Assembly: GCA_015179045.1 (NCBI GenBank)
Contig: WHUZ01000246.1
Location: forward strand, 1 to 19,438
DNA from: Kalaharituber pfeilii
Taxonomy: Eukaryota; Ascomycota; Pezizomycetes; Pezizales; Pezizaceae
Length of the DNA stretch: 19,438 nucleotides
Reading direction: 5' to 3'
Shown one piece after another: positions 6,836 through 15,419 of this stretch (position 1 is the first letter of the stretch; the number at the start of each line of letters is the position of its first letter). Made by a program: the position numbers and the translations under genes. The notes below the pieces were generated by a model, which ran no database searches, had not been told where the DNA came from, and was given only the letters and a program-made list of their open reading frames with translations.

Positions 6836-9144
6836 ATGGGCACAAAGTTGAGAAGAAGAAGAGTCCTCCCAGGACTCAAAAGAAACAGGTAAGGTTTGCC
6901 TCCTCCAACCCCAACCCTCAGCCTTGGGATAACCTTGAGCACAAAAAGTTGCACTGGACCTTTTGTACCTACAATGAGTGTCCAGTGCACTCAAGTGACA
7001 AGGAGCTCCAAAGGCTCAAACCTCAGGTCTGGAATCAACCCAGCCTGAGTAGCCAGGCCAAAAACAACATCCTCAGAAAGAATATTCTTTCTGAGATCCA
7101 GCAGCTTGAGAATGAAAGGTATCTCAAGCTTGCTGAGATGGCCAGGCAAAATCCTAACCCCACAGTGGACCTCCTGTGGGGGTTCAGGACTGAGGGAACC
7201 CCAACAACCAACATGATCCTCCTTGATGAGGAACTCAAAACCATTCTTGAAAACAAAGAATGGAAGAGTGAGTATATCAAGGAGATACTCCAAGATCCTG
7301 CCTACTCCTACCCCTACATGTACCCAATTGAGTCAGGGGAGGAGTGGACAGTGAAAAATGGTTGGTTGTTGAGATGGGATGGAGGACAGGCAGTGTGGAG
7401 GGTCTGCATACCCAGGAACCTAATGATGACTGGTAAGAAATTCATACATTTCCTAATCAATTATGCCCATGAATACCTGAACCACAGAGGCATAAAAGCA
7501 ACACAAAAACTAATTGAGGAAAATTGGGAAATTAAGTCATTAGGTACTGAGGTGGAGAAGTTTGTGAAATCCTGCAGCATTTGTCAGAGGACAAAGGCTG
7601 TAGGTAGGTTGGACCCTCCTCCCCACCCTTTGAATGTGGAGGAGTTTCCTATGCCCTTCTGGGCAATTCAGGTGGATATACACAGCATGTCAAAAACATT
7701 TGGGATAGCAAAAAAGGGATCAGGCAAGTTTTCACAAGTTCTTAGTATCATTGATTGTTTCTCAGGATACTATCAAGCCTATCCTTGCCCTGAATCAGTC
7801 CCAAGTTCCCTAATCATCAAACATCTCAAAACATATTTCAAAGAATACCAAAAACCATTGATTATGTTTACTGATAGGGGTACTAACTTGGGATCTGAAG
7901 AAATAAAGAAATTCTTACTTCAACAAGGTGTGGAACTCAGACAATCAACAGCATACCATCACCAAACAGTGGGACAAGTGGAAAGGGCACATCAAGAGCT
8001 GGATGCTGGAATGAGAAGAATGCTATTAAGAAGAAGAGGAAATTGGGCAACACTCTTAAAAGAAGTAGTAAGAGCAATGAACAGTGCAGTGAACAGCACA
8101 AGAGGAAACAGCCCAATAGCAATAGCCTTCCAGCACTCAGACCCCTTCAACCTAGCAGCAATAGCATCAGAACCAAGTCCAGAAGAAAAGGCATCAGGCA
8201 AAACTACTCCCCAGGAAGAGAAAAGAAGTAAGTACCTCTCACAAGTTAGAGAAAGATTAAGTAAAAAGCTAATACCAGAGCCAGTCAAAAGAAAAGGCCT
8301 GAGCCCTTCTGTTGAACCTGGAAACTGGGTATGGCTATCAAATGAAAACTTGTCTGAGAAGGTAAAAACTCCTTTTACTCTATGGGAAGGACCATTCAAA
8401 ATCCTCCAATATGATGCTAACCTGGATAATGTCAAACTGAAGTTACCAGCAACATACACAATCCACCCTTGGTTCCACTCCTCCCTCATCAAACCCTATA
8501 TCCACAGAGACCCAGAACAATTCAAAGGATTTACAGCAGAAAGACCTGGACCAGTAAGGAAAGACAGATGGGAAGTAGAAAGATTGTTGGAATTCAGGTT
8601 GAAGCCCATAACAGGAGAACCCCAATATTTGGTAAAATGGAAGGGATGGGACTTGGAAGAAGATCCAGAAGGAACAGATAGCTGGGTAATGGAAGAAGAT
8701 ATTGACTTTGGACTGAAAAAGGACTTTTGGGAAAAAGGAAATATGGAAAGGACATACAGATGGAGAGCAAGAAACCCAGCTACAACAAGAGGAAGGTCTA
8801 GGATGAAAACATATGAAAAGGTAAAAGAACAAATGAAAAAATATACAGGAAAAAGCACTGCTGCAATTACAAGAATAATTGAAGAAAATCACAGCAAGGC
8901 AAAAGAAGGAAATTCATGTCTACCCAAACCCCCTCATGTTAACCAGTATGAAGAACTAAAACAGAAAATAACTAATCTAGAGCTCAAAGGAAGAAGCCTA
9001 GAATTTTCTGATGGAACTTCACTGACATACTGGAAACTATATGAAGAATATGGAACCAAACTCCAGATGGAAAATGAGGACCTGTGGGAAGAATTCATAG
9101 ACTGGGTAGGAGAAAATAGTGGAAAAGATATAGGATATTTCTAA
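6832..9144 (+). CDS. pol: Integrase with chromodomain, C-terminal part of pol
   Basis: The 770-codon frame is open to TAA at 9142-9144. It has no nearby in-frame ATG, so it should be made as the end of the polyprotein; a frame change near 6825 separates it from RNase H. Residues 1-205 are an unrecognised extension. The HHCC finger is H213, H218, C248, C251. The catalytic triad is D282, D348 and E384, with the expected 35 residues between the last two. A GPY/F-type motif (LWEGPFKIL) and a chromodomain at about 581-624 (YLVKWKGW, then DSWVMEEDI) follow. Chromodomains of this class steer integration toward particular chromatin marks. About 146 further residues, charged and helix-like, follow the chromodomain. 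This is the largest undamaged sense frame of the element. Confidence 0.93.
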   Translation: MNGHKVEKKKSPPRTQKKQVRFASSNPNPQPWDNLEHKKLHWTFCTYNECPVHSSDKELQRLKPQVWNQPSLSSQAKNNILRKNILSEIQQLENERYLKLAEMARQNPNPTVDLLWGFRTEGTPTTNMILLDEELKTILENKEWKSEYIKEILQDPAYSYPYMYPIESGEEWTVKNGWLLRWDGGQAVWRVCIPRNLMMTGKKFIHFLINYAHEYLNHRGIKATQKLIEENWEIKSLGTEVEKFVKSCSICQRTKAVGRLDPPPHPLNVEEFPMPFWAIQVDIHSMSKTFGIAKKGSGKFSQVLSIIDCFSGYYQAYPCPESVPSSLIIKHLKTYFKEYQKPLIMFTDRGTNLGSEEIKKFLLQQGVELRQSTAYHHQTVGQVERAHQELDAGMRRMLLRRRGNWATLLKEVVRAMNSAVNSTRGNSPIAIAFQHSDPFNLAAIASEPSPEEKASGKTTPQEEKRSKYLSQVRERLSKKLIPEPVKRKGLSPSVEPGNWVWLSNENLSEKVKTPFTLWEGPFKILQYDANLDNVKLKLPATYTIHPWFHSSLIKPYIHRDPEQFKGFTAERPGPVRKDRWEVERLLEFRLKPITGEPQYLVKWKGWDLEEDPEGTDSWVMEEDIDFGLKKDFWEKGNMERTYRWRARNPATTRGRSRMKTYEKVKEQMKKYTGKSTAAITRIIEENHSKAKEGNSCLPKPPHVNQYEELKQKITNLELKGRSLEFSDGTSLTYWKLYEEYGTKLQMENEDLWEEFIDWVGENSGKDIGYF

Positions 9145-9152
9145 GAGGGAAG
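9143..9152 (+). other. Polypurine tract for plus-strand priming (chromovirus)
   Basis: The purine run AAGAGGGAAG lies directly before the TG that opens the 3' LTR and overlaps the end of the integrase stop codon. This is the expected place and composition for the RNase H-resistant primer. Confidence 0.85.
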
Positions 9153-9240
9153 TGTCATGACCTAGCAATTCAGATAACTAACCATAAAGGTTGTTTTCCA
9201 AATTCCTAAGTCCTGAGCTAACAGTTACCCTGAACAACAT

Positions 9241-9288
9241 ATAAGTCATGTATTACTAATAAGTCATGTATAAGTCAGGTATTACTTA
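9241..9288 (+). repeat. Short direct repeats in U3 (ATAAGTCATGTA type)
   Basis: The core (A)TAAGTCA(T/G)GTA occurs three times, at about 9241, 9260 and 9271, with TATTACT attached to the first and third. It lies upstream of the bZIP-site array. The function is unknown; it could be extra factor-binding sites. Confidence 0.6.
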
Positions 9289-9368
9289 TCAACAAGAAAA
9301 AGGAGGATTAATAATCATGTACGATAGTTTTCTTTAAAGATGCTATCAAAAGAAATGTAACTAACAAA

Positions 9369-9482
9369 TGAGTCAACTAGTGACTCAAGGAATGAGTCAA
9401 GGAATGAGTCAAGAAGTGACTCAAGGAATGAGTCAAAGAGTGAGTCAAACGGTGACTCAAGGAAAAATCATGTAGTGAGTCA
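9369..9482 (+). promoter_or_regulatory. Array of nine TGA(G/C)TCA sites in U3 (Gcn4/AP-1 type bZIP sites)
   Basis: Exact TGAGTCA or TGACTCA heptamers start at 9369, 9381, 9393, 9405, 9417, 9429, 9441, 9453 and 9476. The first eight are spaced by exactly 12 bp. The heptamer is the known binding site of Gcn4/CPC1 and AP-1 bZIP proteins, which in fungi activate genes during amino-acid starvation. The position, 40-160 bp upstream of the TATA-like box, fits an upstream activating sequence. That the host factor binds here is inference. Confidence 0.85.
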
Positions 9483-9524
9483 AAAGACCCACACCAAACT
9501 CATGTATAGGAAAAGAAAGCTTGG

Positions 9525-9560
9525 CGGAGCGTATTTAAGGCGCTCGCTTTGCCCGCAGAG
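9525..9560 (+). promoter_or_regulatory. LTR core promoter: TATA-like box within a CpG cluster
   Basis: TATTTAAG at 9532-9539 is a TATA-like box. Five CpGs at 9525, 9530, 9541, 9545 and 9554 surround it, in an LTR that otherwise has CpG only at 9322 and 9450. Transcription probably starts about 25-35 bp downstream, near 9560-9575, which would place the sense ORF in the RNA leader. Confidence 0.65.
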
Positions 9561-9650
9561 ATAGTTCTTCAGAGTTCTTGAGCCAGAGCACAAAGGAAGT
9601 ACCTTCACTCTGACTTCTCTGAAGCTATCTAAAGTTTAGATAGTTTTAGT

Positions 9651-9983
9651 ATGGATAGGACACAATTCAAAGCAATCAGACTTATCTCTCCTCCCACCTC
9701 ACCAGTGAATAAGTATAGATTCTACAGTAACTGTACCCCAGAATATAGCCCTTCTTTATTCTCCATAGTTTGCAGTTTAAATACTCTAACAGGCATATAT
9801 TCAATAAAACCATTGGGATCACTACCATATTGTCAAAGAAGACTGCTGCAAGTTCTCTTTAAGTTTAGAGACTTCCAGTCAGAAGGACAACTCCTTGAAA
9901 GCTACTCAAGGGACAGAAGAGCAAAACTAGAATTCATTCAATACCTAAGCCAGAAGAAACAACCCTATACCAACCACAAATAA
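9651..9983 (+). CDS. Small sense ORF in the LTR (110 aa), function unknown
   Basis: The ATG at 9651 has A at -3 and G at +4, a good eukaryotic start context, and is the first ATG after the probable transcription start. The protein is basic with no recognised domain, signal peptide or membrane span. The frame is kept in the 5' LTR copy (1-199), where both differences are silent. It could be a leader ORF that affects translation of gag, a first exon spliced onward, or chance. In the full element it would be translated from the 5' LTR copy. Confidence 0.45.
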   Translation: MDRTQFKAIRLISPPTSPVNKYRFYSNCTPEYSPSLFSIVCSLNTLTGIYSIKPLGSLPYCQRRLLQVLFKFRDFQSEGQLLESYSRDRRAKLEFIQYLSQKKQPYTNHK

Positions 9984-10070
9984 CCATCCTTTATTCCTGT
10001 ACTGAGAACTTGTTCTAGTCCCAAAGCTTTGCCTCTATCTGTCTAGAGACTCTTAGCAATAACTCAAGGA

Positions 10071-10340
10071 CTAAGCAACTTCTTCAACAGTCAGAATATA
10101 AGGAGGTGGTAAATCAGTCAAAATAAACTCCCTCCTAACCCTCTCCCTCTCCCTTAGAAAATTCCAATAAGAATAAGATAAACAACCAATAATAACCAAA
10201 ACAACAGTACCAACAAAAGACAAAAAGACAATTAACCCAATAGCATCTAAAGATAAAGGAAGAGTAAAGAAACCCCCAGACATACCAGTACCAGAGCTTT
10301 TAGGAGGCTTATAAGCTCTAGGGAATAACCAAACAAACAT
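10071..10340 (-). pseudogene. Orphan last exon of the antisense gene in the 3' LTR
   Basis: This is the 3' LTR copy of the exon at 288-559. It has an intact frame of 89 residues after the upstream splice acceptor, with the hydrophobic span, the basic run and PPPY all present. It differs from the 5' copy at 14 residues (21 bases: 15 amino-acid-changing, 6 silent), all in the first two thirds; the last 29 residues are identical. It has no upstream exons here, because the flank belongs to family B, so it is unlikely to be expressed as part of the 602-aa protein. Confidence 0.7.
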
Positions 10341-10394
10341 CTCTGCAACCTGTTGAGGAATACCTCTGGGTTAGCATATTGAGAAACCTCAACA

Positions 10395-11092
10395 TAGCCA
10401 TAACAGATACATTACCTTGAAATGCTTGCTTATCACAAAGATTGGTAATATCTTCAGGAAGGTGTCCTTGAGGAAGAGGAGGTAGCAGATGAGCCTTCTG
10501 GTATCGATATTATGGAGGTGGGATGGTAGGTGAAAGAGGAATAGTATAATATTATGAGCCTGAAGGGCTCGGCTCCAGTAGGTGCTGAAAGGTACTGAAT
10601 GTTATGGCTATAGTGAGGAAAATGGTAGTACTAGTATTGTCCTGGAAGTCTAAATATGACAGTTCTAGAATGACTATAGAGGCATATATATAGTGGACTA
10701 GAAGGGCAGCTACTCGACGGGGGGTACATAGCAAAGCAGAGCGATTCATAAGCATATTGAGAGAATAATAGGTTCAGAGTTTATAGAGAAACTTAGAACA
10801 CCACTTGTATCTTAATTCTTCTAACTATACTATCACCAGCTGGCACTTATATAGACTTTAGCACAGCCATACATGAGAAGTCAACAAATAAATAATTGGC
10901 TGGCAATGCGGCAGTTCCTTATCAATACTAATACTGGTGGTAATAGGTATATATAATGAAAACATATAAAAATAGTATAGGACAAAGATAATAAATGTAC
11001 TAATACATATACATATATAAATAAAACTTCCATAATTCAAGTGTATATATCAAGCTGCATTTCAGATGATACACCCTTCCATAGTACTGACC
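10395..11092 (-). mobile_element. Left part of a minus-strand family B element
   Basis: Reverse-complemented, 10550-11092 aligns with the 3' three quarters of the family B LTR. Next, 10549-10406 aligns with the first 141 bases after the LTR (11832-11972), including the QAFQGN-like start of gag. The last 11 bases (10405-10395) read TGTTATGGCTA, exactly the start of a family B LTR, before the chromovirus begins. The minus-strand LTR resumes at 16991. The frame is not open. Confidence 0.85.
11088..11092. repeat. Left target-site duplication of the plus-strand family B element (TGACC)
   Basis: TGACC before the 5' LTR pairs with TGCCC at 16991-16995 after the 3' LTR, with one mismatch. The corresponding place in the family B LTR (reverse complement near 11287-11291) also reads TGCCC, so the left copy carries the mutation. 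Confidence 0.8.
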
Positions 11093-11831
11093 TGTTATGG
11101 CTAAGATCAAAACTTGCCTACTACTGTATCAAGAGGCAAGGGTTCTACTACTAATTAGCTGCCACGGCTAGAGGTGAAGACTTACCCGCCAAGAGAAAAA
11201 CGCTGACCCTGCAATTGAACATAAGACTAATGCTGATTGACCAGACTGATCACCCGTTAGGCTTGGCTGTTAATTCTTGCATCATTTAAATAGGGCAGTA
11301 CTATGGAAGGGTGTGTTATCTGGAATGCAGCTTGATGCATACACTCGAATTACAGAAGCTTTATTTATATATGCATATACATTAGTATATTCATTATCTT
11401 TGTCCTATACTATTTTTGCATGTTTTCGTTACATGTGCCTATTACCACCGGTATTGGCATTGATAAGGAATCGCCGCAGGGTCAGCCAATTATTCTTTTG
11501 TTGACTCCTCATGTATAGCTACGCTGAAGTCTATATAAGTGCCGGCTGGTGATAGCATAGTTAGAAGAATCAAGATACAAGCGGTGTTCTAAGTTTCTCT
11601 ATAACTCTGAACCTATCATTCCCTCATTACGTCCGTGAATCACTCTGCTCCGCTGCATGCTTTCCGCCGAGTAGCTGCCCTTCCAGTTCGCTGTATACAC
11701 CTCTGTAGCCATTCCGACCCGCCGTATTCACACTTCTGGGATGACACCAGTACTGCTGTTTTCCCTACCATAGCCATAACATCCGGTCCCTTCCAGTGCC
11801 CACCGGAGCTGAGCACCTCACACCCGTAACA
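11093..11831 (+). repeat. 5' LTR of family B
   Basis: It is exactly as long as 16252-16990 (739 bp), with no net indel. In the first 245 bases I count 25 differences, of which about 22 are transitions. A TATA box (TATATAAG, 11532-11539) lies inside. The 11-mer TAGCCATAACA near 11769 is the reverse complement of the LTR's own first 11 bases. Confidence 0.95.
11532..11539 (+). promoter_or_regulatory. TATA box of the family B 5' LTR
   Basis: TATATAAG is kept in the 3' LTR at 16691-16698 although the surrounding bases differ. Its position, about 440 bp into the LTR, fits a U3/R boundary shortly downstream. Confidence 0.6.
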
Positions 11832-11870
11832 TTACACCGCTCCTCCTTCACCTACCACCTCGTCTCTGCA

Positions 11871-13110
11871 ATGTCAGCACTGGAAGGCTCATCCACTGCC
11901 TCTTCCTCCTCGAGGACCTCTCCCCAGAGATGTCACCAACCTCCGTGATGAGCAAGCATTTCAAGGTAATGTCTCCACCCCTTTCTTTCAGAGCCAGCAA
12001 GAACTGTAAAAACATAATAACTTATATTGCTGAGCTACTGGCAAATATGCATGATCAAGTATTACAGCAGCTAGCATTTCAGCCAGCACCGACTCCACAA
12101 TGACAATAGCCAGTGCACTCTTCTTGGCCTACCCAGGTCCGAAAGGCTCTCTTCTAAAGCATTCCCTCCGCCGGGTACTGATAGTGCGGTTTCCTCCACA
12201 ACCTGCAAATGTTCCCCAACCCGAGTCGGCAAATTGCACGGCGCATACTCCTCCTTCTCATACCCCGTCTTGCAGTTCTTGTTGAGTATGAGACCCTACA
12301 CCTCTTCATTTTCCCCAAGAGTTAAGCACTGCCGTGAGGCCTTTCTCTCCTCCTCCACCTCCTCGTTACCTCCATGAGTCAGTTATTGCCGTGGGGCCTT
12401 ACTCCTCCATCAGTTGATGCCATAGAGCCTTTGTCCTCTCCTCAGCCTCCTGCAAAAATTCCTCCCTCTAGAAAAGTTTGATGGGGATAAAAAAGAGCTT
12501 GACAATTTTCCTTTCTGGTCCAACAATGGATTAGGAGTTCGCGAATTACTGCCAATGACGAAACCTCTCGTTTGGAGGGCCCTGCCCTCACCTTTTCCAT
12601 CGGAACCCCTCAGCATTATATGCCATAGCCTTTACCCTACTGCGTATGACCTTCCAGGACTCCTCAGCCATTGCTGAGGCTGCTCGAAACATTCGGATAT
12701 AAGCAGTAGGGTAGGATGCAGGATTTCTCAACTAAAATCGATAAAATATTAGTACAATGATGTGGCAAAGATCCCCAACCCTGTCCTCATTTCCAATGTC
12801 TCCGCCAGCATTCTGAAGATGTCCGGAATCTTCTAGTGGGTCATTTTAAGTATCAAAGCCATTAGAACTAATGGAAGTTTTCATTGCCGACACCCTAGGA
12901 AAGCCTGGAGATAAGTGCTTCACTCCCTCTACCACTATGACAAACATCATCTCCGTCAGCAGCAGCTCTATGATACAGCCACCTCCACCTCTGAAGAACA
13001 AGAAGAGCGATGACATACCTGAAGAACTAATTCAGAAGAAAGGCAACCGATGTATTAGGTACAAGATCACATCATACTGTGAAAAGAAGTGGTGGAAACC
13101 CAACTGAAGC
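11871..13110 (+). pseudogene. gag: gag remnant of family B
   Basis: An ATG at 11871 starts a Ser/Thr-rich stretch. After a frame change, VTNLRDEQAFQGN-like sequence follows near 11935; its counterpart is also present in the minus-strand copy. A KFDGDKKELDNF-like segment near 12473-12510 matches the usual start of the Gag capsid core. At 13051-13092 the spacing of a CCHC zinc knuckle is kept exactly, but three of its four ligands are changed (C-x2-Y-x4-Y-x4-W). Stops and shifts between these blocks show it is dead. Confidence 0.7.
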
Positions 13111-13319
13111 CAAAGAAGGAAGACAAAGGGGAAGTAAAACACCCTGGAGTTATGAATTCACTGTCTTAAATCACGATATCATAGCCCAAAGAAGACGAAG
13201 ACAGACTCTGGCCACCTCATAGGCCATCGACGGATCTGAGAGAATTACTGAACTGTCTAACTTGGAGTGGATGGGGACCCTGCTTAGCATGTAGGACTCT
13301 CTGTCATAGCGACCTCCTC

Positions 13320-14650
13320 AGTTGCGAGGTAAAATTCAAAACTGGGAAGAGCATTAAGGCTATTGTAGACTATGCGGCCCTTGCGCTGATTGTTTCCTTA
13401 GCAGACTAGGTAAGGAGTTGAAGATGAGGTCACGAAGTAAGACCTACGATGGATCAAGATTCTTATCAATCTTTCGTTTTCGTTTTCGTTTTCACTTTCG
13501 TTTTCGTTTTCTGGCATCCCAGTTCCTGATTCTATTTCCTCCGCATTAGATTATGCGCCTTCTATTGGTATTCCGGGAAAATCTGATAAGGCATTCGTTA
13601 ATTTTATATTGCCTTCTGTTTTGAACTCCCACTAGACGGTTAAGAAATTTGTTTTCGATTTTGATGCCAAAGTTATGGATATTAGCAGATGCATCATTAT
13701 GTTTGAGTGAATGGCATCCTAAAGCATAGTATATTTGATGCACTCGCATTAATGTACTTTCGGTTCTTTCTGATGATCCCCTTGAAGAGGGTGATATTTT
13801 GTTGATTGATACACGTGAGCACTAGTACTTGCAATACATTAATGTTTTTTCTGAGGAACAGGTATGCCACTTACCTCCTCACCAAAGCTGGAATCATGAA
13901 ATCCCTTTCGAGAATCTAAACGCGAAGCCTCCCCATGGTCCAGTGTACCTGAAAAGAAGATGAGGCTCTTTAGAGGTATATTGTCGAATACCTACCAGCA
14001 GAGAAGATACGAAGGTCAAGGTCAAAAGTAGCTTTACCGATTTTTTTTCAGAAGATAGATAGGTCCCTCCAACCATGCATTAATTATAAGGGCACTAAAT
14101 GAACTCACCACTCTGAACAAACACTCTTTGCCCTTAATATTGGAACTCCTCAAAGAAGACCCAAGGCGGTAAATAGTTTATCAAACTCGATCTCGATAAT
14201 GGCTACAACCTTATGTGAATTAAGTCAGACAATGAACAGCAGCTGTCAAACACAGCCAATGGCTTATTCGAAGTACCCAGTCATACCTCTTGGACTCATC
14301 AACATATCTGCCTCCTTTGAAGAGATGATGGATGAGATCCCTACTTGCATCGGTAGAGTTGTTTGGTACCTGAAGTCTTAATCTATAAAGGCAAGTCCGA
14401 ACGAGACTATAAAAGGATAGTGGAAAAGTGCTTGCCAAGATTGAGCAAACATGGGCCTGCTATGCAAGTTCCATGTGCATGAAACCATCTTTCTTGGTCA
14501 TTTATTGTTAGCCTTGAGATTAAGATGTACCTGGCCAAACTCTCTACCATTCGCAACTGGCCACAGCCGATTAAAGAAGGTGCAAGCCTTTCTAGGCATT
14601 ACAAACTACTGCTGCCGATTCATCTTCAACTACTACCGCTGACTTAATTT
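13320..14650 (+). pseudogene. pol: Protease and reverse transcriptase remnant of family B
   Basis: Protease: a KTGKSIKAIVDYAALALIVSLAD-type block near 13335-13405 matches the family's stretch around the D-S-G active site, with S-G replaced by Y-A. RT: NELTTLNKHSLPLILELLKED is readable at about 14098-14160. It is followed in other frames by LDLDNGYNL, YPVIPLGLINISASFEEMM (about 14276-14330) and VVWYL where YxDD is expected, now followed by K-S. VQAFLGITNYCCRFIFNYY near 14580-14640 is the RT connection. Many stops and frameshifts separate the blocks. The stretch 13520-14090 is the degraded protease-RT junction. Confidence 0.8.
13471..13511 (+). repeat. Short tandem repeat (TTTTCG)n
   Basis: About seven units of TTTTCG, one altered to TTTTCA, lie in the protease-RT region of the dead family B element. 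It looks like an expansion after inactivation. Confidence 0.8.
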
Positions 14651-14814
14651 ACTCTGCTATAACCCGACTACTTACAAGTCTTGACTAGAGATATACTCTT
14701 TATTTTAGGGGAGATAGAGCAGCAAGCTACTTTTTACAGAACTCCAAGACAAGTTCATTAGTGCCTCCATACTGTGACAGTTTGATCGATCCCTGCTAAT
14801 GATTATGAAACTGA

Positions 14815-15215
14815 GTGCTTAGACCAGGCACTCGCTGGTATCTTAAGCTTAAGAATAATATTACTACCCTTCACCCCTGCGAGTACCACTCCCGACTACT
14901 GACCTCTGCCAAACGAAACTACTCTATCTACAATAACGAACTCTTAGCAATCCTTGATTGCACAAATAGAGGATAGAGCTATTGGGAATTAAGGTCACCA
15001 TCTTCACCGTCCACTATACACCACACACTTCACCACCAACACCTCAACAGCCAGCAAGCCAACTAGAGCCGACTTTCGGAATTCGATTATGTGAGCTGGC
15101 AAGCCAACTTTCCGAACTTGATTATGTCAGCCGGCAAGCCAGCTGGAGCCAGATTTCCAAATTCGATTACGTCAGCCTAACGGCAAAGTGGATGCTCTAT
15201 CTCAGACTGGTGAAG
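14815..15215 (+). pseudogene. pol: RNase H remnant of family B
   Basis: Readable blocks are a D-Q-A-L-A-G-I-L stretch near 14823-14850, SRLLTSAKRNYSIYNNELL near 14890-14950 (the family's AERNY-x3-KELLAI block), VTIFTVHYTPH near 14990 (normally a TDH motif) and NGKVDALSQTGE near 15179-15215 (the GK-x2-KADALSR end of RNase H). The motif order is complete but frames change and catalytic residues are altered. Confidence 0.75.
15054..15177 (+). repeat. Three tandem units at the end of the family B RNase H
   Basis: Units start with GCAAGCC at 15054, 15099 and 15134 and are 45, 35 and about 44 bp long. Each contains a variant of TTTC(C/G)(A/G)AATTCGATTA-GTCAGCC. They repeat the short peptide that normally occurs once before the GKxxADALSR motif, so a local triplication has expanded this place. 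Confidence 0.7.
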
Positions 15216-15419
15216 TGGAAGACGTGTGAACTGATATCTCTGGGGTCAATAGTGACGAATGGGTAAGGAATGATGATGGGTCTAAGGTACCCGACTGAAG
15301 TGATAATGATAATGCTACAATAGTAACATGGCTTGACACTGGGGTGTGCATCGAATACAGGAACTCTTCTCTCGGAACTTCTACTAGGACAGCTGAAAAG
15401 ACTTATGCCAATGCCTTAC

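Larger units (their letters stand above)
1..10394 (+). mobile_element. Ty3/gypsy chromovirus LTR retrotransposon, left end cut by window
   Basis: Direct repeats at 1-611 and 9785-10394 are the same part of an LTR, so the element runs off the left edge and ends at 10394. The interior order is gag, CCHC zinc knuckle, protease, reverse transcriptase, RNase H, integrase, GPF motif and chromodomain. That order and the chromodomain place it in the Ty3/gypsy chromoviruses, which copy themselves through RNA and integrate cDNA. An extra multi-exon gene lies antisense between the 5' LTR and gag. The element is CpG-free outside the LTR apart from its promoter. Several single-base frameshifts in gag and pol suggest this copy is not autonomous. 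The target-site duplication cannot be tested because the left flank is outside the window; the five bases after the right LTR are TAGCC. Confidence 0.95.
9153..10394 (+). repeat. 3' LTR of the chromovirus, complete (1242 bp)
   Basis: It runs from TGTCATGACC after the polypurine tract to ACCTCAACA at 10394, where similarity with the 5' LTR stops. It holds the U3 bZIP-site array (9369-9482), a CpG-rich core promoter (9525-9560), a sense ORF (9651-9983) and an antisense exon (10071-10340). The sense ORF and the antisense exon converge with about 87 bases between them. Confidence 0.95.

Noticed and set aside
6250..6990. Minus-strand frame of 246 codons, Gly/Val/Glu-rich
   Set aside because: It is the mirror of the CT-rich Pro/Ser/Thr linker of pol; low complexity and no splice or start logic support a gene.
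7992..8892. Minus-strand frames of 120-166 codons opposite integrase and chromodomain
   Set aside because: They lie opposite strongly conserved integrase and show only the hydrophobic bias expected from the complement of A-rich coding sequence.
9369..9482. CRISPR-like or satellite array
   Set aside because: Units are only 12 bp with no unique spacers, and each holds a known bZIP heptamer inside an LTR U3.
11277..11504. 75-codon frame in the family B LTR (and its copy near 16472)
   Set aside because: Low-complexity hydrophobic frame in LTR promoter DNA; many differences between copies change the protein and no domain is visible.
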